9,690 bases of DNA from a bacterium (GTDB lineage: Bacteria; AUK180; JAQVHJ01): positions 1 through 9,690 of the forward strand of contig JAQVHJ010000057.1 of assembly GCA_028696285.1 (NCBI GenBank), written 5' to 3'. Position numbers and translations under genes: made by a program. Within the stretch, counting starts at the first letter, position 1, and every line of letters begins with the position of its first letter. The notes under the pieces were generated by a model. The model did not search any database and had not been told where the DNA came from. It saw nothing but the letters and a program-made list of their open reading frames with translations. Positions 1-6,200 of this stretch are shown one piece after another.

Positions 1-94
1 ATGGAATCCATATCAGGAATAAATTCCTGATTGTATGTGGTTCAGTATACCGTGGTTAAAACCACGGCCTACAAACATATTTAGAATAAATTCA
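1..94 (+). repeat. Palindromic intergenic repeat, left copy of a 94-bp inverted pair
   Basis: Two hairpins sit inside this repeat: ATCAGGAAT-AA-ATTCCTGAT (12-31) and CCGTGGTT-AA-AACCACGG (50-67). The second is followed by CCTACA and an AT-rich tail. The unit starts with the short palindrome ATGGAATCCAT. A reverse-complement copy of exactly the same length lies at 2065-2158, with about 7 mismatches by eye and no gap. Two of the mismatches are compensatory within the first hairpin stem. It resembles REP-type repeats, but no mobilising gene is in the window. It may extend left of the window. Confidence 0.85.
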
Positions 95-101
95 ACTATT
101 A

Positions 102-150
102 TATACTGTGGTTAAAACTACAGCCTACAAATATATTTAGAATAAATTCA
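102..150 (+). repeat. Second, partial tandem copy of the palindromic repeat
   Basis: This repeats positions 46-94 almost exactly. The hairpin is CTGTGGTT-AA-AACTACAG (106-123), with one G-T pair, followed by CCTACAAATAT and the same AT-rich tail. It lacks the upstream hairpin of the first copy. Positions 151-170 and 240-300 show nothing I can name. Confidence 0.8.
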
Positions 151-177
151 TTATAAAAGTTGCTTAATTAAACAAAT

Positions 178-232
178 GGGCAAACTCCTGTCAACTTTTT
201 TTCTTGACAAATAATTAATTTTATAGTACAAT
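178..232 (+). promoter_or_regulatory. Promoter P1 with upstream GGGnAAACTCCT element, for the PLD gene
   Basis: A perfect -35 TTGACA (204-209), a 17-bp spacer and a -10 TACAAT (227-232) predict a start near 239, giving a leader of about 80 nt. The upstream element GGGCAAACTCCT (178-189) ends 14 bp before the -35. The same element precedes the two other promoters in this window. No riboswitch-like structure was recognised in the leader. Confidence 0.75.
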
Positions 233-320
233 TTAATGATAAATTTGTTTTATTTGCTCTTTGGGTAAAAAGTAAAAAACAGGCAACATTAAAACCTTTA
301 ACAAGGGGGAGAGATACGGA

Positions 321-1403
321 ATGAAGAATTTCCGGAATATTTCAGTTGTCCTTTTAACCGCATTGGTTATTTTCTTTGCGGGTTGTGCCCAGTTTGACAT
401 TCCCACCGCACCTGCGCCGACAGAGAATGAAGAGTGCAGAATCCAAGGAGTTTCAGGATCCTTCGAAACCTATTACAACCAGCCACCCAGCTCAAAAGAC
501 ATTGATGCAAAGGTCGTAAACTTCATCAGCAGCGCAACGTCAACCGTTGATGTCGCAATCTTCAATATTAACAGACAATGTATTGTTGATGCACTTATCG
601 CAAAAAAACGCCAGGGAAAAAATGTCCGAGTTGTAACGGAAGCGGATTATTATAACAATGCAAATTATAAACCATTTTACAATCAGCTCCAGGCAGCAGG
701 AATTACTGTTGTTCCTGATATCGGTACAGCATTAATGCATCATAAATTTATCGTAGTTGACGGAACAAAGGTATTAACCGGTACATACAATTTTACGGAT
801 GACCAGACATTTAATGATAAAAATATGATTGTAATTATTAAGTCTTCATCTCTTGCAAATTTCTATACGCAGGAATTTAATCAGATGTTTGTTGAAAAGA
901 AATTCCACGGATATAAGACTCATATATCCGGTAGCTGCTATGTTGACGGGTGTCTGGTTCAGGTTTATTTCTCTCCGAAAGTCGGCGCATTAACAGCAAT
1001 GAAGAATGCAATAGCAACAGCAAATTCAAATGTTTGGTTTGATATTTTTACCTTTACCGCTGATGATATTTCTGCATCGTTAATTGCAAGGAAAAATGCA
1101 GGTGTTTCTGTTAAGGGAACATTTGATAAATGGCAAGCGGGTAGTTCATATTCCGAATATCTCCCGATGAAGAATGCCGGTTGTCTCGTTAAGAGAGATA
1201 CATATTCCGGTTTCCTGCATGAAAAGATCATGTCAATAGATGCATATACCTCAAGCGATCCTATCGGAATTATCGGCTCATTCAACTGGACAGCATCAGC
1301 AGACTCAAGTAATGACGAGAACCTTCTTATTATCCATAACAGCTTCATTGCCAACTCAATCAGAGGCCAGTGTGTTTACGTCTATAATAACTATGCAGAA
1401 TAA
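321..1403 (+). CDS. Phospholipase D-superfamily lipoprotein (two HKD motifs)
   Basis: A 360-residue secreted lipoprotein of the phospholipase D/Nuc superfamily, predicted to cleave phosphodiester bonds in phospholipid or nucleic acid. Residues 1-21 form a signal peptide (Lys/Arg start, then a hydrophobic run), and FAG-C with Cys22 is a lipobox. Residue +2 is Ala, compatible with outer-membrane sorting. Two PLD domains follow. HKD1 is H140-x-K142-x4-D147 with GTYN ending at N157. HKD2 is H300-x-K302-x4-D307 with GSFN ending at N322. Both catalytic His/Lys pairs are present, so the enzyme should be active as a pseudo-dimer. ATG at 321 follows the Shine-Dalgarno AGGGGGA (304-310). The gene is alone on its transcript, from promoter P1 to the terminator at 1427. 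Its composition looks less AT-rich than the cyclase gene. Sequence alone cannot separate lipase from nuclease activity. Confidence 0.9.
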   Translation: MKNFRNISVVLLTALVIFFAGCAQFDIPTAPAPTENEECRIQGVSGSFETYYNQPPSSKDIDAKVVNFISSATSTVDVAIFNINRQCIVDALIAKKRQGKNVRVVTEADYYNNANYKPFYNQLQAAGITVVPDIGTALMHHKFIVVDGTKVLTGTYNFTDDQTFNDKNMIVIIKSSSLANFYTQEFNQMFVEKKFHGYKTHISGSCYVDGCLVQVYFSPKVGALTAMKNAIATANSNVWFDIFTFTADDISASLIARKNAGVSVKGTFDKWQAGSSYSEYLPMKNAGCLVKRDTYSGFLHEKIMSIDAYTSSDPIGIIGSFNWTASADSSNDENLLIIHNSFIANSIRGQCVYVYNNYAE

Positions 1404-1426
1404 ATCATAGCTCTATATTTAGATTT

Positions 1427-1462
1427 AAAAGCCCCGGGTTTTATAATCCGGGGCTTTTTTTT
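1427..1462 (+). terminator. Intrinsic terminator of the PLD gene
   Basis: GCCCCGG (1431-1437) pairs with CCGGGGC (1448-1454) around a 10-nt loop. The stem is extended by AAAA/TTTT pairs and followed by eight T residues (1455-1462). It begins 24 nt after the stop codon. The A-run on the other side means it could also act weakly on the minus strand. Confidence 0.93.
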
Positions 1463-1502
1463 GTCGTAAAGAATGTTCTAAGTATCACATGTTTAAAATT
1501 GA

Positions 1503-1560
1503 AACAACAAAAAGGACTTGGGACATTTCTGATTCAATGAATCAGGAGTGTCCCATTTGT
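1503..1560. repeat. Long-hairpin repeat, copy 1
   Basis: Arms 1520-1536 and 1538-1554 pair over 17 positions around one central A. GGGACA pairs with TGTCCC and CTGATTCA with TGAATCAG, while the middle TTT/GAG can pair in RNA as U-G, U-A, U-G. The flanks AAAAGGACTT and ATTTGT are shared with copy 2. It lies in the convergent gap between the PLD gene and the small minus-strand gene. Confidence 0.85.
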
Positions 1561-1598
1561 TTTCCTGTGATGATTGATAAACATCCCAAACAAATTTA

Positions 1599-1655
1599 CA
1601 ACAAAAAAGGACTTGGGACATTTCTGATTCATTGAATCAGGAGTGTCCCATTTGT
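1599..1655. repeat. Long-hairpin repeat, copy 2
   Basis: This is a direct repeat of 1503-1560, offset by 95 bp. Its arms are 1615-1631 and 1633-1649, and the central base is T instead of A. Both copies are followed by GATTGATAAAC, after an extra 11 nt in copy 1. This suggests a tandem duplication of a roughly 90-bp unit rather than two independent insertions. The 17-position pairing is unchanged. Confidence 0.85.
1603..1649 (-). terminator. Possible minus-strand terminator for the small gene
   Basis: Read on the minus strand, the hairpin of copy 2 is followed by AAGTCC and then six T residues, starting 21 nt after the stop codon of the small gene. The T-run is 6 nt away from the stem, so this is not a textbook terminator. 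Copy 1 offers a second, similar structure further downstream. Confidence 0.4.
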
Positions 1656-1669
1656 GATTGATAAACCAC

Positions 1670-1918
1670 TCAAACCTTATCACTCAGCGTATCTTCCTTC
1701 AGCTGATGGACAAATTCGTCCATCGCTTCACGAATCTTATCCTCATCATTGAGATAGATAAAGTCGTCAACCTTTTTAATTATAACAGCTTCCAATTCCT
1801 TGAATTTCTTCTCTCCTTCCTCATCACCATACTTCTCACGAAGTCCGGAAAGGAATCCCTCGTCTTCATACAATCTTTCTGCAGAGATCTGTTTCAGTTT
1901 TTCAATGTCAACTGCCAT
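1670..1918 (-). CDS. Small acidic hypothetical protein (82 aa)
   Basis: I do not recognise this 82-residue protein. It is strongly charged and Glu/Lys/Asp-rich, has no Cys, no signal peptide and no membrane segment, and looks mostly helical and cytoplasmic. It is supported as a real gene by its start: GGAGGT (1930-1925) lies 6 nt before ATG, and promoter P3 would give a leader of only about 16 nt. The overlapping 185-codon plus-strand frame has no such signals and runs into the repeat region. It converges on the PLD gene and diverges from the cyclase operon, so it is transcribed alone. It shares the upstream promoter element with both neighbours, which hints at co-regulation. An antitoxin or anti-sigma role cannot be argued from sequence. 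Confidence 0.8.
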   Translation of the reverse strand: MAVDIEKLKQISAERLYEDEGFLSGLREKYGDEEGEKKFKELEAVIIKKVDDFIYLNDEDKIREAMDEFVHQLKEDTLSDKV

Positions 1919-1940
1919 GAAATTACCTCCATTTACTTCT

Positions 1941-1996
1941 ATGATAATATATATTTAAATATTTGTCAAGGTATTCATAATAATAGGAGTTTCCCC
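1941..1996 (-). promoter_or_regulatory. Promoter P3 with upstream GGGGAAACTCCT element, for the small gene
   Basis: On the minus strand a perfect TTGACA (1969-1964) is followed by a 17-bp spacer and TATCAT (1946-1941, 5 of 6 consensus). The upstream element GGGGAAACTCCT (1996-1985) ends 15 bp before the -35. The predicted start near 1934 is just upstream of the GGAGGT ribosome binding site. Confidence 0.7.
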
Positions 1997-2064
1997 ATTT
2001 TTTTTATTAAATTTAGTTCAATTAATCATCAAAAGAGATTTTTATTTACAAAAGATTTTTTTAA

Positions 2065-2158
2065 TGAATTTATTCTAAATATGCTTGTAGGCCGTGGTTT
2101 TAACCACGGTATACTGAATAACAAACCATCGGGAATTTATTCCCGATATGGATTCCAT
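2065..2158 (-). repeat. Palindromic repeat, right inverted copy
   Basis: This is the reverse complement of 1-94, ungapped. Its hairpins are CCGTGGTT-TT-AACCACGG (2092-2109) and ATCGGGAAT-TT-ATTCCCGAT (2128-2147), and it ends in ATGGATTCCAT. In the second hairpin an A-T pair of the left copy has become G-C on both arms, so the pairing is kept. With the left copy it brackets the PLD gene and the small gene. Confidence 0.85.
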
Positions 2159-2194
2159 AGTCCGATTAATCGGACTGAAAAAGGGCTGAAGCCC
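2159..2194. repeat. Two short perfect palindromes
   Basis: AGTCCGATTAATCGGACT (2159-2176) is a perfect 18-bp palindrome directly abutting the end of the 94-bp repeat. GGGCT-GA-AGCCC (2183-2194) follows 6 nt later. Neither has a T-run or an adjacent gene end, so they are not terminators. They look like further members of a palindromic repeat cluster. Confidence 0.7.
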
Positions 2195-2216
2195 GGATCT
2201 TCTTCTGTTCATTAAT

Positions 2217-2242
2217 GCCCAGGTTGAAACCTGGGCCTACAT
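2217..2242. repeat. REP-like hairpin followed by CCTACAT
   Basis: GCCCAGGTT-GA-AACCTGGGC (2217-2236) has 9 perfect pairs and runs into CCTACAT. The GGTT-nA-AACC core and the trailing CCTACA match the hairpins at 50-74 and 106-129, although the outer stem bases differ. This points to one repeat family with compensated stem changes. Confidence 0.75.
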
Positions 2243-2270
2243 ACGTAAGAACAATAAATTGTTTAAATTA

Positions 2271-2324
2271 CCCAGGTAGATTGCCACAATAAACTTCGTT
2301 TATTTCGCAATGACATTACCTGGG
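2271..2324. repeat. Nested palindromes: CCCAGGTA...TACCTGGG around an inner hairpin
   Basis: CCCAGGTA (2271-2278) pairs with TACCTGGG (2317-2324). Inside lie ATTGC (2280-2284)/GCAAT (2307-2311) and the hairpin AATAAAC-TTC-GTTTATT (2288-2304). The outer arms resemble the CCCAGGT stem of the hairpin just before. The inner element may therefore have inserted into a palindrome of that family. Confidence 0.65.
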
Positions 2325-2328
2325 CAGA

Positions 2329-2355
2329 GCAATGCACCCTACGTGGTGCTATTGC
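2329..2355. repeat. Imperfect 10-bp hairpin
   Basis: GCAATGCACC (2329-2338) pairs with GGTGC-T-ATTGC (2345-2355), with one bulged T and a 6-nt loop. It is the last palindrome of the cluster before promoter P2. Positions 2356-2392 show nothing further. Confidence 0.6.
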
Positions 2356-2395
2356 CTATATATCAATAATTATAGATTTTAACCGCAAAATTTTT

Positions 2396-2450
2396 GGGAA
2401 ACTCCTGATTCATAATAAATATTGACAAAAAAATTTCTTTTTGATAGAAT
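2396..2450 (+). promoter_or_regulatory. Promoter P2 with upstream GGGAAACTCCT element, for the hydrolase/cyclase operon
   Basis: A perfect TTGACA (2422-2427), a 17-bp spacer and TAGAAT (2445-2450) predict a start near 2457 and a leader of only about 14 nt. GGGAAACTCCT (2396-2406) ends 15 bp upstream of the -35, which is about -61 to -51 from the predicted start. The stretch GGGAAACTCCTGATTCAT differs at one base from one arm of the hairpin repeats at 1503-1655. Confidence 0.75.
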
Positions 2451-2470
2451 AAGAATAAAGAAGGATAATT

Positions 2471-3286
2471 TTGAAAAAGGGATATCCCTTAACATATGTA
2501 ACATCTACTGCCTGTAAGGTAATGGCAATTAACCGGCCGAGCTCCGCAGACGGAAGGATAATAGAAGAAGTTATCAACGCCAAGAAAAGCCTTGATATTT
2601 ATAAGGTAGATAAATTCCTGTTCTACTCCCCCGATGCAGTAGGCAGGAAGTTAATCTTAAAATACCCGGATGAATTTAAAAAAGTAAGAAAGTTTACCCC
2701 GATTGAAGTCAAGATTCAGTCTGTTTATCCCCCAAAAACCCCCGTATGTTATGCAACAATGTTAACGGGAACACTTCCTGAAGTCCATGGTATTAAGGTT
2801 TATGAGAAAAAAACGATTAATACGCTATCTTTATTTGACTCCTTAGTCCGTTATAGAATGGGAACTCAAGTTGCTTCTATTGCAGTCAAGGACTCCAGCA
2901 TGGATATCTTATTCCGCAATCGCCACATACAATATTTCACAGAAATTTATGATAAAGAAGTAAACGACCGTGCGATAGAACTTATTAAAAATAAACAATT
3001 TGAATTCATCTTCGTGTATAACCAGGAATATGATGATTCCCTGCATAGAACGGGGATTACATCACCTGAATCAATCAATGCAATGAAAAATCACATTAAT
3101 AATTTTACGACACTCGTTCAGCAATGTGAAAAAAGCTGGAAGGAATTTAACCGCGCATATCTATTTGCACCAGATCATGGTGCTCACGATTTCAAAGATA
3201 CCAGAACCGGCACACACGGGGATAACATTCCCGCAGACATGGACTTGATACATTTTTGGGGAATTTATAAAGGGAGAGAGAAATAA
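2471..3286 (+). CDS. Minimal alkaline-phosphatase-superfamily phosphodiesterase/pyrophosphatase
   Basis: A 271-residue metal-dependent hydrolase of the alkaline phosphatase superfamily, closest to the nucleotide pyrophosphatase/phosphodiesterase type. All expected metal ligands can be placed: D55 (SPDAVG), nucleophile T90 in KTPVCYATMLTG...HGI, D188 and H192 (DDSLH), D235-H236 (APDHG) and H249 (GTHG). The four-residue D188/H192 gap and the adjacent D235-H236 match the family. It is short for this group, which usually has 400 or more residues. It has no signal peptide, so it is predicted to act in the cytoplasm, unlike most relatives. The start is TTG, chosen because AAAGAAGGA (2457-2465) lies 5 nt upstream and promoter P2 fits it. 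The stop codon overlaps the cyclase start (TAATG), so the two proteins are probably made together. The substrate is unknown; a nucleotide or cyclic nucleotide is a guess from context. Confidence 0.85.
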   Translation: MKKGYPLTYVTSTACKVMAINRPSSADGRIIEEVINAKKSLDIYKVDKFLFYSPDAVGRKLILKYPDEFKKVRKFTPIEVKIQSVYPPKTPVCYATMLTGTLPEVHGIKVYEKKTINTLSLFDSLVRYRMGTQVASIAVKDSSMDILFRNRHIQYFTEIYDKEVNDRAIELIKNKQFEFIFVYNQEYDDSLHRTGITSPESINAMKNHINNFTTLVQQCEKSWKEFNRAYLFAPDHGAHDFKDTRTGTHGDNIPADMDLIHFWGIYKGREK

Positions 3287-6200
3287 TGAATAGATTTATT
3301 CCGGATTTTATTTTAGAGAAGGTTAAATTGGGAAAACTGACAGGAAAATTTAATTCTTCAGTATTAATAATAGACATTGTCGGGTTTACGGCTCTTACGG
3401 AAAAGCTGATTACAAAAGGAAAAGAGGGCGCAGAGATTCTTTCTGAAATAATTAATAAAATATATGATCCTGTTATAAGGAAAATTTATGAATTGGGAGG
3501 TTGGGTATCATCGTTTGCGGGTGATTCCTTTATTTCAATCTTTCCGGAAAATCAAAAGGTATTTGCCGTGTTAGCAGCGGTTTGGATTCGTAATTATTTC
3601 AAGGAAAAGAAGATTAAGGTAAGGAAAGAAGACTACAAATTAAACATCCGAATTGGATTATCTTCCGGGAAGTTAGAATGGAATATTATTGACAATCCGT
3701 TACAATCCGTCTACTTTATAAAAGGTTCGGGAATAATATCTGCAGTTTCAGCTATAAAGAATTCTTCTCCAGGAGAAATCTGTACAGAAAAAAAATTTAT
3801 TAAAGGCATTGAAAAAGAATTAAAAATTAAGAAAAAGAGTGGAAATTATCTTTTGATTAGTGATGTTAAGAAAATTTATACAAATGAAAAGATTAATGTA
3901 AAACAAACCTTTAATGAAACAACAAAAAAATTTATCCCTTCAACTGTTTTACAATACAAGGGCAAAGGCGAATTCCGAAATATCGTTTCCATTTTTATTA
4001 AAATAAAAGAGACTTCTTCTTTAAATATTGAAATCATTAACAGTATAATTGAATACGCTCATAAGTATAATGGGTATTTCAACAAAATAGATTTTAGCGA
4101 CAAAGGCCTTGTTGCTCTTGTTCTTTTTGGCGCACCTCAAGCCGTTGAAAAGATACAAACCAGGGCGATAGATTTTTTGATTGAATTAAATTCCCGGTTA
4201 AAAGAAAAATGTTCAGTGAAATCCGGATTATCAGAAGGGATTGCATTTACCGGTGTTCTTGGAAGTAACCTAAGAAGTGAATATACAGCATTGGGTAAAA
4301 CGGTAAATCTGACTTCACGAATAATGGAAGCAACCCCATGGCAAAAGATTAATACGGATCAAACAACAGCTAACCTTGTTAAAAAAGAATATCTTTTATC
4401 AAGTCAAGGATCTATTAAAGCAAAAGGATTTACACAAAAGATTAAGATTTACTCAATTGAAAAGTCAAAAAACGATAAAGGAGATTTTTCCGGAAAGTTC
4501 TTTGGGAGAACTGAATATCTGAAAAAGCTTCAACAAATTATTGAGCCGATTAATAATGGAAAATTTGCCGGTATAGTATATTTAGACGGCCCGCCTGGAA
4601 TAGGAAAAAGCCGCTTAATTTATGAATTAAAGAAAAATCTTGAACTTGACAAAATAAACTGGTTTTTATTTCAATCAAATGAACATCTCAAAGAAAGTTT
4701 TAACCCGGTAATTTATTTTTTGAATAACTATTTTAATCAAAGAGAAGAAAACTTGGCTGAAGAGAATAAGAAGCAATTTGAAAAAACATTGAAAAAACTG
4801 ATTAAAATGATCCAAGATGAAAAACTACGGGAAGACCTTATCCGCGGGAAGTATTTTCTTGGCGCGTTGATTAATATTTTTTGGCAAAATTCAATATATG
4901 AACAATTGTCCCCTCAACTTAGGTTTGAAAATACTATAAATGCTTTGGTCGCCTTTATAAAATGCGAAAGTCTTTATAAACCTGTTGTTATTGAGATTGA
5001 GGATGGGCATTGGCTTGATGAAATGACAGAAATATTTATTAATAAATTATGTAAGAAGAGCGTTGATACCCCAATCCTTATTATTTCTGAGTGTCGGTTA
5101 AAAGACGATGGAACATTGTTTACATTTAATTTTGGCAATATTCCCGTTAACCGAATTAACCTTGGAATTCTTTCTGAAGAGGAATCACACGATATGATTT
5201 CTTCCATTTTACAAAAGGATATAACAAAAGAATTATTCAGGGTAATTTTTGAAAAAAGTGAGGGGAATCCTTTCTATATTGAGCAGATAGTTTTATATTT
5301 AATAGAAATGAATCTTATCTGCGAAAAAGAAGATGGATATAATTTTATTGACAAGACCTTTGAACTTCCGGTAAAGATCAATAATATTATTATTGCTCGA
5401 ATAGATAGATTGTCAGAAGAGCTTAAAACCCTGATAAAAACAGCATCCGTTCTTGGCCGAGAATTTTCAATTAATATTTTATCTGAAATGCTTCGGGGTA
5501 AAGCAATAATTTCAAAAGTGAAAAAAGTTGAAGCGGAAGATATCTGGCACGCGATTTCAGAGATTAAATATATATTTAAGCACGCTTTAATTAGGGAAGC
5601 TGTTTATGAAATGCAGTTGAAGAAACAGTTGAGAAAGCTTCATAAACTTGCCGGAGAAACAATAGAAAAATTTTTTAAAAAAGAATTAAACCTTTATTAC
5701 GGAGAGCTCGGGTACCATTTTAAGAATGCTGAAATAAAGAAAAAAGCAAAAAGGTACATAAGGTTAGCAGCAGACCAAGCAAAGGAAAATTATAGAAACA
5801 TCGAAGCCTTAAAATTCTATAATCTGCTTGAGCAGTATCTAAATAAAAAGGAAAAAGTTTTAATTAATATTATCAAAGCAGATATCCATTATTTTTTGGG
5901 TGATTGGAAACAACACGAAGAATTACTTAATGAGAATCTTAAGAAATCAGAAGAATTAAAACTAACTTCGCAAGTTATGGAAATAAAAAATAAATTGGGT
6001 GCGTACTATGGATCAATAGGAGAAACAAATAAAGCAAAAGTTTTGTTAGAAAAATTAAGGAAAGAATTAGAAAGATCAACAAATTTAAATTTAAAAGCAA
6101 GCGTAAACGACCATCTGGGAAATATTTATTGCAGTTTAGGCGATTTAAAACAGTCCCTGCCAATTTACAAAGAGTCTCTTGCTCTTTACCTGAAATTAAA

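Noticed and set aside
1..150. CRISPR array
   Set aside because: The tandem units are long hairpin repeats of about 49 bp separated by only 7 bp, with no unique spacers and no cas genes.
239..320. Riboswitch in the PLD leader
   Set aside because: The leader is about 80 nt and AT-rich with no stable multi-stem fold and no riboswitch core I recognise.
965..1354. 129-codon minus-strand open frame inside the PLD gene
   Set aside because: It is a shadow of a gene with two intact catalytic motifs and has no recognisable domain of its own.
321..1918. Toxin-antitoxin pair formed by the PLD protein and the small acidic protein
   Set aside because: The genes are convergent with separate promoters and a terminator between them, and the PLD protein is an exported lipoprotein, so a cytoplasmic partner is unlikely.
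1658..2215. 185-codon plus-strand open frame opposite the small gene
   Set aside because: It lies opposite the better-supported 82-residue gene, has no ribosome binding site or promoter, is low-complexity Phe/Ile-rich, and reads through the palindrome cluster.
2396..2450. CRP-type cAMP receptor site at the cyclase promoter
   Set aside because: The upstream element has no TGTGA-N6-TCACA palindrome; only its distance from the start resembles a class I activator site.
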